Source: Candidula unifasciata
Taxonomy: Eukaryota > Mollusca > Gastropoda > Stylommatophora > Geomitridae
Reading direction: 5' to 3'
NCBI GenBank assembly: GCA_905116865.2
Contig: CAJHNH020002524.1
Location: 408,501 to 472,500 of the forward strand
Length of the DNA stretch: 64,000 nt
A program made the position numbers and the translations under genes. How positions within the stretch are numbered: position 1 is the stretch's first letter; each line of letters opens with the position of its first letter. Below are positions 1 through 10,455 of this stretch, piece by piece. Below the pieces are notes generated by a model. The model did no database searches. It was given only the letters and a program-made list of their open reading frames with translations, and was not told where the DNA came from.

Positions 1-775
1 AAAAGATAGAGGCTGGTAGGTCTGTGGTTTGTTACTGCCTTCCTTGGGTAAACATCAGCGCTGTCATTGTCTTTGATGCCACAGTGAGATGGAATCGACT
101 GCAAGTGAATTTTTGCCTTTTTTTTTGACAACATAGCAAGTTCCTTTGTTAGACTTTGTAGTGTGCTGTCGGTAGGTTTGGACTCAAGGGCCTGTATAGC
201 GGACAGTGAGTCAGTGAGAAAAACCATCCTGCCTGCGGTAATTTGCAGATTGTTCATATACTGTGTTGTCATCAAAAGGGCTGAGAGCTCTGCCTTGTAG
301 TTAGAGCAAGTTCGTCTGGTGGGGGCTGCTAGGGACACAGTAGTGGCATCTGGGTGTTTTATGTAAACACCTGCCCCACCATTCGTAGTTGCCTCTTTTG
401 CTGATCCATCTGTGTAGATTCTCGTCCAGCTGTCCTGTGGGAAAATGTTGTTGAGGTGTTCCATTGTGAGTGCTTTCTTCACTAAAGCGGGCTCAGCATC
501 TTTGTTTCCCAGGTTCGGGATGGATGTTGTGACATTGAGTGTCAATAATTCGGAGTCCCAGAGTTTGAAAGATAGCCCTTCAGGTGTACATTCTTGATTA
601 AGTAGTGAAGAGATAGAAGAATACATTGTTGGGGGCTGGGGTGGGTGGTTGGTTTTCTGACTAATTCTAATTTCACATGTACCTTATTTATGGATAATCC
701 GTTTTGTTTCTGTAGCTTCCAGGGGAAATACCAACCCTCCTGAAGAGACTTATTCGACCAGATCAAAGAGGGACA
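1..775 (-). mobile_element. LINE fragment with RNase H domain, runs off the left edge
   Basis: The minus strand encodes the late part of a non-LTR retrotransposon polyprotein. Reading from about 600 towards 130 in one frame gives a linker, then IYTDGSAKEA, KAELSALL, LTDSLSAIQAL, and after an A-run (plus-strand T-run near 121-129) SIPSHCGIKDNDSADV. These are the ordered D, E, D and H/N/D blocks of an RNase H domain, which degrades RNA in RNA:DNA hybrids during retrotransposition. One frameshift lies in the A-run, so the copy is probably dead. Coding similarity fades above about 620, and 620-775 is included tentatively. The clade (I, Nimb, Jockey-like) cannot be fixed because the reverse transcriptase is not in view. 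Confidence 0.8.
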
Positions 776-1437
776 GTTCCACTATAATCTGCTCCATTTA
801 ACATTCAGAGCTACAGCCCGATTCGGACAAAAAACTGGCAGTCGTGATTCGGTAATCGCTTGTTGTCGCTCCGCTTGTCTGTACGTCTTATTTATCACCA
901 AATTATACAAACAACTATTCATGAACAGTTTAATGACATCATCTTATCCCACGGTGAACTAATAATATCAGCACTCTTTTGCTAATCACAAGAGAACGTC
1001 AAACAAATGACCGTAAAATCTCGGATGATTCGTACAAATGAACGATTACTTCAGGTTAGATTGCTGCAGTGATTTGTTAAAGCGTAATGGGGAAGACCCT
1101 AACCCACCGCTTCTGGAAATAGGATTTGCTGATCATTTCTAGATGTATGTATCTTGGCAATTGGGCAATGCATGAGAAATTATCCATTGGGCGATGCATC
1201 AGATAAATCTAATATTGTGAATCCAGCTGTGTTTGTTCGTGGCATGCGATTATTTGTGTGTTATTTTGAGGTTTTCAGTTAAAATGACTTGTCACGTCCT
1301 CGTCGTTATCATTATCATTTACGTCAGAGTCATCATTTACTGTAATGTTTTAATTATTGCTATCTTCATCAACATTTGAGCAGTGTGGTATTCCGCAGTT
1401 TTCTTTGTCCTTTCTTTTTCTTCTTATTTTTCCTCTT
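776..1437. other. no gene seen
   Basis: AT-rich sequence without a credible open frame, splice-framed exon or recognisable repeat. A short GAGA/GCAAT-like duplication near 1,157-1,200 (two variants of TTGGGCAATGCAT) is the only local structure noticed. Confidence 0.5.
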
Positions 1438-1649
1438 CTCTTCTTCTTCTTCTTCTTCTTTTCTTCTTCTTCTTCTTCTTCTTCTTCTTCTTCTTCTTCT
1501 TCTTCTTCTTCTTCTTCTTCTTCTTCTTCTTCTTCTTCTTCTTCTTCTTCTTCTTCTTCTTCTTTTTCTTCTTCTTCTTCTTCTTTTTCTTCTTCTTCTT
1601 CTTCTTCTTCTTCTTTTTTTTTTCATCATCATCATCATCATCATCTTCT

Positions 1650-1681
<32 letters not shown>

Positions 1682-1805
1682 TTCTTCTTCTTCTTCTTCT
1701 TCTTCTTCTTCTTCTTCTTCTTCTTCTTCTTCTTCTTCTTCTTCTTCTTCTTCTTCTTCTTCTTCTTCTCATTCTTTGACTTCTTCTTCTTCGTCTTCTT
1801 CTTCT
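1438..1805 (+). repeat. (TTC)n trinucleotide tract
   Basis: About 370 bp of TTC/CTT repeats, interrupted by T-rich spots near 1,563, 1,583 and 1,612 and by a (CAT)n patch at about 1,623-1,645. The long poly-Ser, poly-Leu, poly-Phe and poly-Arg frames here are products of the repeat, not genes. The tract is a pure purine/pyrimidine strand pair, the kind known to form triplex DNA. Confidence 0.97.
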
Positions 1806-2595
1806 GTTAATCTCCTAATGGAGTGTAAATCATCAAACACTTTTTGTCTATGACCGGTTGAATTTTGCTATGGAAGTTTTCAAAGCGGATCTTTACTCAG
1901 TGTACAACAACTTCCATTAGCTGCCTCCTACTGCATGTAACAAAGTTTAGATTTGTGTCCTTTATTTTTATGTATGATTCTGAAAACACGAATAAAAATA
2001 ATTTTACCTACCAAGACTTACCTTGTGTGCGTATGTGTGTGTGTGTGTGTGTAGTTTGGAGTGCATCCAGTTGGGAGTCAAGGGCACTGAAATAGAATCC
2101 TGGTACCTAGGGGCTTAAACATATGTCCACTGGATTATCAGGGAAAGAAACTACGTTTTCTGATGTTACTATTGTCAAACATAAAATAATATATTTCAGT
2201 TAACCAAGGTGGCGATACACAGAAATACTGAAATTCGTCTTATAATTGTAATTAACCTTTTCCACGAATACTTCAAGTTTATTTTCTAACTTGTCTGACG
2301 TCCTCTGTAAATGCAGATAATAAGTTACAATGTGTGAAAAGAGAAATTAAGCACTCAGTTCAACAAATAACATAACAATGTGCGAACTCAATTTAAAAAG
2401 AAGAGCAGCAAATACAATACTGTAAGGAAAACTTACACAAACTGCTCCAGCAGACCATTGTTCTAAAGAAACTGGCGGACACTGCATACATAGAGTGGTA
2501 GAATATACACACCAATGTTGTGTAATTGTGTGATGTGAAAAATATTTGTGTGCAGGCTGTTTGTTTACTCAACAGTTATGAGACAGATAAAGACA
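1806..2595. other. no gene seen; short (TG)n
   Basis: Unique-looking AT-rich sequence with a (TG)n stretch at about 2,034-2,052. No exon or transposon signature was found. Confidence 0.5.
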
Positions 2596-2599
2596 GCTT

Positions 2600-2870
2600 T
2601 ACACTGAACACATCTACCTGTGTGGGTTCCAAGGCCCTATTATAGGGAAAACAAAAATAGACCCAATGCCTACCCAAAGCTAATTGGGAGCGTCCTTCAA
2701 AGTCGGAGTGCATCTGCCTGAGAGGCAAGGAACCAGCAGTCTGCATGCCAATAAGTCAGATCTGTAAAACGGATGCACACGCAACACTCAGGTTCTGGAA
2801 CAAAACTGCAGTCCAGAAGTGGACGAACAGCCAGAACTTTCCGCCGGAGTTTACAGCTGGTGAACGCGAA
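2600..2870 (-). repeat. Dispersed repeat family X, copy 1
   Basis: Minus-strand copy of a non-coding repeat that recurs at about 45,955-46,146 and 57,885-57,990. Shared words include GGCGGAAAGTTCTGG, TTCCAGAACCTGAGTGTTG, GCATCCGTTTTACA and GGAACCCACAC. This is the longest copy. No coding domain is visible. The family's class (SINE, MITE or LINE UTR) is unknown. Confidence 0.75.
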
Positions 2871-3114
2871 GAAGAAGATACTGAATACATCATGAGAATA
2901 AATGAGTAGAGAATCACCAAACAGGCATAGAAATGGGAAATAAACGGATTAAGCATGCATGGAGGCCAAAGAGAAACCAAAAAACGAACGTTGATGAAAG
3001 AGGCCAAAGCTGCTGGACTGGATTCCATCCATGATATGGAACTGACTACACACGACAGAACAGAATAGAGGAATAGATAGCGAGCCCTGTTTTACATATA
3101 ATATGTAAAAAGTA

Positions 3115-3378
3115 ACGTAAAGCTCCCTTATTACGCCTTAGGCGCATCGGGCATATGGGCAGAGCGTCCCATTTTTTACAGACCAATCGGCACTGGATGG
3201 GTAATGTGGTCAGCATCACGCCGGCTACCTTTACTTCCTAGGACTGCACCTGGTACTTACTCAAGGCTGGGTCGACCTCGGAGCCAAAGTAATTTTTGAA
3301 AAAATGGCTCCTCACGGGAGCGAACCGATGACCTTCCGATCCGCGGCGAGCGTCTAGCCGCTCCGCCACGGCGACTCC
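3115..3378 (-). mobile_element. SINE-A (tRNA-headed), nearly full length
   Basis: Minus-strand copy of the commonest SINE in the window. The tRNA-like head lies at the high-coordinate end (GGCGGAGCGGCTAGACG as the A-box region, then a B-box-like segment). It is followed by the shared body with GGGTCGACCCAGCCTTGAG-like and CCGGCGTGATGCTGACCAC words and a 3' end containing GCCCGATGCGCC. SINEs of this type are transcribed by RNA polymerase III and mobilised by LINE proteins. Related copies are listed separately. Confidence 0.85.
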
Positions 3379-3654
3379 CACCCATACATGTTTAAAAAAA
3401 AACTAAAATGAGGTTCGGTGGCTGTCAAGATAATCTCATTTACATCTCAATATGAAGTTCGTGAGATCTTTTTTAAAGTGAATAGTTCGGATTTATTAAA
3501 TATTATCCCAAAAGATCCGAGAGGATAGCTGTCCAACTAAATTAACTCAAGGACCAGAATTGTCGTAATAGAGATCGTCACGAGCCAGAAACCCGAGTCA
3601 TTACATACAAAGATCATTAAAACAATTTAATTGTCAATAACCAGCAGGCCAATT

Positions 3655-3716
3655 GCCAATTGCCAGGCCTTCGCGGGCCAGATGCGGCCCGCGGGTCGGC
3701 AGTTAAATAGCCCTGT
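3655..3716 (-). mobile_element. hAT-like transposon end
   Basis: The minus strand begins CAGGGCTATTTAACTGCC and continues with GC-rich CCCGCGGGCCGCATCTGGCC. That is the look of hAT-type terminal sequences found in many animals. No matching opposite terminus or 8-bp duplication was found, so only a solitary or truncated end is claimed. Confidence 0.4.
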
Positions 3717-5020
3717 CCTAGAGGGTCATTGATCGAGTTATGAAGTTCATATTTTGTGAAACGCTCTCGGTAGGCGGATAACCGTTCTTTGGAGACTGAC
3801 AGAGCCGTATGAGAACAGATAAATATTGAAGAAAGAAAATAGAAACACTTGCCTCCGTGCTTGTCCCCGGGAAGATCCATCATTGTAACACAAGAATCGC
3901 AGATGTTATTTATATTCTTGTATGGGTAGATGCTTGATTCCTATTGGTGATGTGGCAACGGCATTTAACGAACTGCGCGTTACAGATCCTGCAAATAATG
4001 CTATGTAAACCGTACTTTGTCAATGCAGTGGGAACAAACTGTGAACACAGGAACGACGTATCTGTAATATTATTTAACACGATAATCCCTTAAAGAATGT
4101 TGAAGGCAACGGGAAATCACAGCAGTGTGTTCACAAGAACACACGTATAAGTCACCATAATGCAGTACTGCAGTACATTATAACGCCCAGAAAATACAAG
4201 TCATCAGTCTTCACTACATTAACAACAGGACAGAAGTAAATTTGGATTCCTGAAGCATTCTAACGGTAAGCGAGTACACAATCCACTGAGCCAATACATC
4301 CAATACTACTGCTAGATTACGCAATCTCTAACCTAAAAAAAAAAAAAACACACACACACATTGTCAGTCGAGAATCGGAGGATCTGTGGTTGAACTGTCA
4401 AAGAATGTCAGTTGAGCAATTATTGTAGCCCACGCCTGACGTAAATTATACACTTTCAGATAACACGCGTAAACAGTGTCAAATGAAAGATATACTTTCA
4501 AACTGGATCAATCAAAGCGTTTACAAGCAAGAAGGTATACTTAACTGTTCAATCAATTCTCGGCAACCTTCAAGAGATTCCGTTTTACATTTTTTTTTTT
4601 TTTTACACATAATTGGTCCCGCCACGCATCGATATCGCTATAAATCACATCTTTCTAAGCATCGATCCACTCATGGGACGAGTTGCAACAAGGGCAATGG
4701 AAGAGAAGAATAACAAAAGCAACTTGCACAGTGCGGTGTGCAAATGACAAACCGAGATGGCAGTTCTAAATAATATCAACTAAATGAAAGATTACGATGT
4801 CTTGCAGCCTGAAATTAGCTAGAGTATTATTCACATTCCGGGGTTTGCTAGCATTTTCTGGTTTAAAATAGATTTGCAAGTTCGTCTGATTTGGTTGTAA
4901 TCGAGATGTATTATGTGGCTGGTTCGGTTTGTGTAGGTTATGTAGCACGGATTTCGTTTAGGTTCGTGTATTATTGCCCGGAAAATTCAATAGTAAGAAG
5001 TGAGATATAGATTAAATTAG
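3717..5020. other. no gene seen
   Basis: AT-rich sequence holding an A-tract and (CA)n at about 4,336-4,361 and a T-tract at 4,591-4,604. Open frames here are short and lack motifs. Confidence 0.5.
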
Positions 5021-5027
5021 GGCTCTC

Positions 5028-5095
5028 CCGAATAGTGATTTTCACTATTCGGCTAATACGAATAGTGGGACCAACTATTCGGCCGAATACGAATA
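5028..5095. repeat. palindrome cluster (CCGAATAGTGA inverted repeats)
   Basis: A perfect 11-bp inverted repeat (CCGAATAGTGA, loop TTT, TCACTATTCGG) spans 5,028-5,052. It is followed by two further variants of GAATAGTGG / CTATTCGGCCGAATA. The cluster abuts the 3' end of an RTE fragment. It could be a transposon terminus or a foldback insertion target. Confidence 0.8.
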
Positions 5096-5104
5096 CAAAA
5101 AGTG

Positions 5105-5440
5105 TATTATCATCATCAGGTGCCTTGCCGACTGGCGTGGGCGATCATGCCTCTCCACAATCTGCTATCTCCTGTAGCATGTATCAGTTCGTGTGCTGAC
5201 ACACCTCCATGCCATGCAACAAGACTGTCAAGAATCTTCTATCGTTGTCTTCCTCTATCCCTCCTTCCACAGATCCCCCCAGTGGTCACCAAATGTTTCA
5301 TTTTCCCTCTTCTCATAACATGGCTGAAAAATGACGACTGTCTCCTTCTGGTGTCTGTGATTAGTTGTCTTCGGGCTCCCGCCTCTTTCAAAACCATCGT
5401 TCGCTCGGCCGTTCGTTCGATATAATTTAAACGCACCTTC
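5105..5440 (-). mobile_element. RTE/BovB-like LINE, 3'-end fragment
   Basis: Minus-strand coding remnant of the reverse transcriptase C-terminus. Visible blocks are LKEAGARRQLITD, RRRQSSFFSHVMRRGKM, GICGRRDRGRQR and WHGGVSAHEL-like residues, then a stop and a short (ATG)n tail. It matches the C-terminus of the nearly complete element at 48.2-51.3 kb block for block. It is a 5'-truncated dead copy, as expected from incomplete target-primed reverse transcription. Confidence 0.88.
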
Positions 5441-5512
5441 GTATTCTCGTTAGCAATATCTTCAAATTTGATTTGGGCGAAGACACCCTGAAAGAACGAA
5501 AAATGCATGATC

Positions 5513-5519
5513 TCTCTCT

Positions 5520-5589
<70 letters not shown>

Positions 5590-5642
5590 GTCTCTCTCTC
5601 TCACACACATAAACACACACACACACGAACACACAAACACAC
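5513..5642 (+). repeat. (TC)n followed by (CA)n
   Basis: About 90 bp of TC dinucleotides with a few interruptions, passing into CA-rich repeats. The Arg/Glu- and Ser/Leu-rich frames across it are artefacts of the repeat. Confidence 0.97.
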
Positions 5643-5693
5643 AGCGGTTGGCATTTTATGCAGTTTATACCACTCAACCGTTGAACAGCGATC

Positions 5694-6540
5694 TCCCATG
5701 TGAGAGTCCAGCGTTTAACCAGGGTCTCTTATGTGAGTGTCCAACGTTGAACCAGGGTCTCCCATGTGAGAGTCCAGAGTTGAACCAGGGTTTCTTATGT
5801 GAGTGTCCAGCGTTGAACCAGGGTTTCTTATGTGAGAGTCCAGCGTTAAACCAGGATCTCCCATAGGAGAGTCCAGCGTAGAACCAGGGTTTCCCATGTG
5901 AGAGTCCAGCATTGAACCAGGGTCTCCCATGTGAGAGTCCAGCGTTGAACCAGGGTTTCCCATGTGAGAGTCCAGCGTTAAATCGGGATTTCTTATGTGA
6001 GTGCCCAGCGTTGAACCAGCGTTTCCCATGTGAGAGTCCAGCGTTGAACCAGGGTTTCCCATGTGAGAGTCCAACGTTGAACCAATGTCTCCCATGTGAG
6101 AGTCCAGCGTTAAACCAGGGTTTCCCATGTGAGAGTCCAGCATTAAACTAGGGTTTCTTATGTGAGTGTCCAGAGTTGAACCAGCGTTTCCCATGTGAGA
6201 GTCCAACATTGAACCAGGGTTTCCCATGTGAGAGTCCATCGTTGAACCAATGTCTCCAATGTGAGAGTCCAGCGTTGAACCAGGGTCTCCCATGTGAGAG
6301 TCCAACGTTGAACCAGGGTCTCCCATGTGAGAGTCCAGCGTTGAACCAGGGTTTCCCATGTGAGAGTCCAGCGTTGAACCAGGGTTTCTTATGTGAGTGT
6401 CCAGCGTTGAACCAGCGTTTCCCATGTGAGAGTCCAGCGTTGAACCAGGGTCTCCCATGTGAGAGTCCAGCGTTGAACCAGGGTCTCCCATGTGAGAGTC
6501 CAGCGTTGAACCAGCGTTTCCCATGTGAGAGTCCAGCGTT
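5694..6540 (-). repeat. 33-bp minisatellite of tRNA-like origin (about 25 units)
   Basis: About 25 tandem 33-bp units. On the minus strand each unit reads roughly ACGCTGGACTCTCACATGG followed by GAGACCCTGGTTCA. Because 33 is a multiple of 3 and units lack stops, one frame stays open for 269 codons with an 11-residue repeat (motif STLDSHMG). I see no sign that it is a gene. Each unit contains GGTTCAACGCT, which fits the pol III B-box consensus GGTTCRANNCC at 10 of 11 places. The array begins directly after a tRNA-like A-box region at its high-coordinate end. Two unit variants alternate (CTCACATGGG and CTCACATAAG types). Confidence 0.93.
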
Positions 6541-6575
6541 CTTAACCGTTCGGCCAGCTGGTAATGGTTCTAATA
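6541..6575 (-). promoter_or_regulatory. tRNA-like A-box half of a SINE-C head
   Basis: On the minus strand, CAGCTGGCCGAACGGTTAAG matches the 5' half of the SINE-C tRNA-like heads seen at 45.05-45.22 and 17.75-17.91 kb (for example GCTGGCCAAGCAGTTAAA). TGGCCGAACGGTTAAG is a fair A-box. The head then runs straight into the first 33-bp unit, which stands where the anticodon-to-B-box segment would be. Confidence 0.7.
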
Positions 6576-6649
6576 CTTTGAGGCATTGTTTTGTGTAGAT
6601 TAGACCCAGTAACTGCCAAGATCATCCTGGAGACATTGTTCACGACTGT

Positions 6650-6930
6650 TATCGTCGTCATCATCATCGTCGTCATCATCGTCATCATCATCGTCATCAT
6701 CATCGTCATCATCATGTGCATTGCCTTTAAGTGTAGGCTGACATGTTTCAACGTGATCATCAGCATCATGGATCAGATCAGTGTTCTTGTCTCGACCCAT
6801 TTTTATAGCTAAACCATTCACGTGTTCATCTATCTGAACTTCGCTTACTGTCTTTCTCTCAGTCGTGCCAGCTGTTACTAAGTTCTCGAGATCCTTCCTT
6901 CTCATAAAATATCCGAAAACCAACGACTTC
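6650..6930 (-). mobile_element. RTE-like LINE tail with expanded (GAT)n
   Basis: The minus strand encodes FGYFMRRKDLENLVTAGTTE and then GLAIKMGRDKNTDLIHDADD. These parallel the HVMRRGKMEHLVTTGKI and C-terminal blocks of RTE reverse transcriptases. The 3' side runs into about 64 bp of GAT/ATG-type trinucleotide repeat (6,650-6,713), an expansion of the short trinucleotide tail that other copies here carry. The fragment is truncated and inactive. Confidence 0.7.
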
Positions 6931-7672
6931 CTAAGTTCTACTGCTCTATAAGTTTACTACGTGTATCTGCCTAGGTGTTACCGTCTTTATTCTTATTTAT
7001 CCCATGTTAAAATGGGGACAATCGACTTTCCTTTTGTTTTCTTTTCACCCCGTCAATTATATCTAACATTTCACATAGCTGTGTTATATTTTAATTTATA
7101 AATACATATCGTTATCACGTGGCAGGCTGTTTTTATTATGCCGATCAACAGATATTCCTGGCATGTGTATGGATATTATTATTATTTCACTGTAAACATT
7201 AAACAGATCTGGTTGTAGCAAACAGTCCAAAGCATTGGTTAGGCAATGAAGAGCTACCATCATGTCGCCAATTCAAATGGCTGCTTAGCGTTACTGGTTT
7301 TTCTTTTTTTTTTTTCTTTTTACGAGGTGTTAAGACTATTTTCATTTTGGTGGAAAACTTATTCAGAATTACTCAGAGACAACATCATCAATCTAGGCAA
7401 GGCTAATGCAAAATGACATAATATGTGACGCTTCATAGGAAGAAAGAGACAATTAATAAATTGACACACAAGCACTGCAAAGGAAAATTCATGGGTTGCA
7501 CATCGATGTCTGTATAGTTAACTTTCGTGCCTGTAAAACGCATTGGTTGATCCAGTTTTAAAGTATCGATACATGTCCTTCGTGTGACACTTGATTGGCG
7601 TGTTATTTGAAAGTGTATATTTTACCTTCCTGGTAGGCTTTATAAATTGCCTAACTCGCATTCTTGACAGTC
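6931..7672. other. no gene seen
   Basis: AT-rich sequence with a T-tract near 7,300-7,320. No motif-bearing frame or recognised repeat. Confidence 0.5.
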
Positions 7673-7674
7673 TG

Positions 7675-8705
7675 AATGACAATTGGAGTGACAGTTTGGA
7701 TAGGCAGATGCAGTGACAGTTACGGATGTTTAGAGTGTCTGTGTAAGTGACAGTTTGTGTGACGGAGTGACAGTTGGAGTGATAGTTGGAGTGATAGTTG
7801 GAGTGACAGTTGGAGTAATAGTTGTGGTGATATTTAAAGTGGCAGTTGGAATGAAAATGACAGTTGGAATGACTGAATGAGAGTTGGAGTAAAAGTTACA
7901 ATTAGAGTGCCAGTTATAGTGACATCAGGAGTGACAGAGTGACAGTGTGCTTGAGAGTTAGAGAAATTGTTTGGGTGACAGTAAGAGTAACCGTTGGAGT
8001 GAGAGTTGGAGCGATAGTCGTATTGATTATTGGAGTGACAGAGTGACACTACGGGAATATTTGGAGTGTCTGTGACGTCTGAGTGACGTATTGACAACTG
8101 GAGTGATAGTTTGAGCGACAGTTGGAATTATAGCTGCAGTGTTTTTTGGAGTGACAGTTGGAGTGATTTTGGAAGTGACCGAGTGATATTTAAAGTGACA
8201 GTTGGAGTCGGAATAACAATTGGAGTGATTGAGTGACAGTAGAAGTGACATAGTGACAGTAGAAGTGACAGAGTGACAGTAGAAGTGACAGAGTGGCAGT
8301 TTGCTTAAAAGTTTGAGCGATAGTTCGAGTGAAAACAGGAGTAACAGTTGGAGTGACAGTTAGAGTGACATTTGATGTGGCAGTTTAAGTGATAATTGAA
8401 GTAACAGAGTTAGAGTTGGAGTGAGGGAATGGCAGTTGGGGTGTTAGTTGGCGTGATAGCTGGACTGACAGTAGGAGTGACGGAGGGAAACTGAAGTGAC
8501 AGCTGGAGTGACGAAGTGACAGATAGAAGGACAGCTGTATTGATGGAGTGACAGTTGAAGTGATGGAGTGAAAGCTGTAGTGAAAGTCGAGTGAAATCTG
8601 AAATGACAGTTTGGAGTGACAGTTATAGGGACAGCTGGTGTGACAGTTGGATTGATAGTTGGAGTGCTAGTTGGAGTGACAGCTGCAGTGACAGTTGGAT
8701 TGACA
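7675..8705 (+). repeat. 12-bp minisatellite (GAGTGACAGTTG)n, degenerate
   Basis: About 1 kb of GAGTGACAGTTG-type units with many substitutions and indels. The unit is best preserved near 7,760-7,815 and 8,340-8,370. It is old and poorly homogenised compared with the other arrays here. Confidence 0.92.
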
Positions 8706-8864
8706 TCGAGCCAGTGTGTGTCGTGTGACTCGTGATCTAGTTAGATGTTAGCATGTTTCACCATAGCTATAAATTTCAAGTGCTAGCTTCGAGAATACAG
8801 TCTTTTTCCAACTTTGAAGAGGTGAATGGAGAGTGATAATGAGTAATAATTTACATAAGACTGA

Positions 8865-8935
8865 CTGTGAACCCTTAAAATTTGAACCCCAGATCATCGG
8901 GTCGGCAGGCGAGCATACCAGCTAATCAACCAAAG
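8865..8935 (-). mobile_element. decayed SINE-C tRNA-like head
   Basis: The minus strand shows TGGTTGATTAGCTGGTATG (A-box-like), then CTGGGGTTCAAATTTT (B-box-like), spaced as in a tRNA. No SINE body was recognised next to it. Confidence 0.45.
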
Positions 8936-9395
8936 CAACTAAGTGTACCAAACAACATCACCTACCATCCAACCCTAACAACTCTCTCTTACAAATCTAT
9001 CGTACTAACAAACTAGGAATACAAAACAAACCTACCAACCCCCTCCTCCGGCTACAACACACTCATTACGCTACAGACATGTTCCGTGAATTGGTTCTAG
9101 TCATACAATTCATAAAGTGTTTTTAAAAACAAACATGGAACCTAGAACGCCTCCCAAGCCGTCAAACATCCTCTGCCCCCCTTGACTGCATCTATTCCCT
9201 AATGGTACTGTCGATTACTTGATAGATAATAAATCCTGCACATGTTCGCTGGGTGATGTCGATTGCTGTGTTTGATAACAAGTTCCCAACTGCCTGTTTC
9301 ATGACAGTTTGCGATTGCTGCAGATAAGGACCTTGGCCGCAGAATCATTTCGACCGTGAAACGTAGGACAACTCCGTCCACACGCAAGGAAAACA
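8936..9395. other. no gene seen
   Basis: C- and A-rich low-complexity stretch (8,930-9,180) followed by unique-looking sequence. An 86-codon minus-strand frame at 9,199-9,459 has no recognisable motif. Confidence 0.45.
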
Positions 9396-9399
9396 TCGA

Positions 9400-9890
9400 G
9401 TCTCGATCTCTATCGTCAAGTACACGGATTATCGCTTCTCTCGTCCTTATCTTCGTCATCCTGTTGTGCCGTTAAGCGTCATACAGGGCTTGAAATCTAG
9501 TCCGTCATTTTGTTCTTTTTGTTTTCTCTGCTCCTGGAATGCCTCACAACGTCAGGACAGAGAACGATCTCTGGAACCGATACTTTTGTTTGCTTCTGAT
9601 ACTTTTCAGTGCATCGACCTCTGGTTATTCTACTGTTATGTCTGTATAACATTACTTTCTGTAGTGCCCTCTATGTTGCAAATTGTCTTACATAACCAGT
9701 CCATTTAATCTGTTCAGTTTTGGTTCTGTGACGAAGAGCTTCCTGATATCATCGTTCCGCACTCGATCTATCTTTGTTATGTCTAGCATGATATGTAGCC
9801 ATTTCATTTCTACCTGACTTTTTCTCTTCTGTGTTTTGAAGAAAATGTCCATGTTAGACACTGATAGCACAGCGTTGGTAAGAATAGTGT
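9400..9890 (-). mobile_element. LINE reverse transcriptase C-terminal fragment
   Basis: The minus strand carries EMKWLHIMLDITKIDRVRN followed by DDIRKLFVTEP and LNRLNGLVM. This resembles the post-RT segment of RTE/R4-like LINEs (pattern EMK-L-x-x-x-x-x-T-x-x-DRIRNE-x-IR). A related fragment lies at 41,390-41,765. The copy is truncated and disabled. Confidence 0.65.
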
Positions 9891-9894
9891 GTTG

Positions 9895-10455
9895 AACAGG
9901 GCTCTTTAAGTGTTCACTGCTTTAATCCACTTTTTACGTTTTTTACTCTAACCGACTATTTACATTGTGTAACTGCAGTTCACTCTTTTCATTATGTTTC
10001 TCTTAACCAGTCTTTACATTATCTTACTCCAATCCACTCTTTAGTTTATTATAAACTCTTGACACTCTTTGCATTCTGTTACTCAAATCCGCTCTTTACC
10101 ATACATTACTGAAATCCATTCTTTAAATTATTTTACTGTAATCCACATTTTACATCATATTATTGTAATTCATTCTTTACATTGTTTTACTCTAATCCAC
10201 TATTTAAACTATGTTACTGGGATCCACTCTTCAGATTATATTACTCTTATCCACTTTTTACATTATATTACTCTAATCCACTCTTTAGATTTTGTTACTG
10301 GAATCCACTATTCAGATTATATTACTCCTATCCACTCTCTACATTATGTTTCGCTAATTCACTCTTTAGATTACATAAATCTAACGTACTCTTTACATTA
10401 AAATACTCTAAACGACTCGCATGTTACTCTAATCCACACTCTACTTTATGTTACT
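9895..10455 (+). repeat. 27-bp minisatellite
   Basis: About 20 units of roughly 27 bp built on CTCTAATCCACTCTTTACA plus TTATGTTA. The array reads through as a 9-residue repeat (for example YITLIHSLH) because 27 is divisible by 3. It shows no start context or conserved protein motif. Confidence 0.9.

Noticed and set aside
5102..5425. 107-codon plus-strand frame
   Set aside because: It is the antisense of the RTE reverse transcriptase C-terminus. The same antisense frame recurs opposite the 48-kb element at 50,925-51,317.
5715..6524. 269-codon minus-strand frame with 11-residue repeats (possible repeat protein)
   Set aside because: The unit is 33 bp with no stop in this frame, and the array arises from a tRNA-like SINE head. 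Other frames are also open for long stretches, and there is no exon or promoter evidence.
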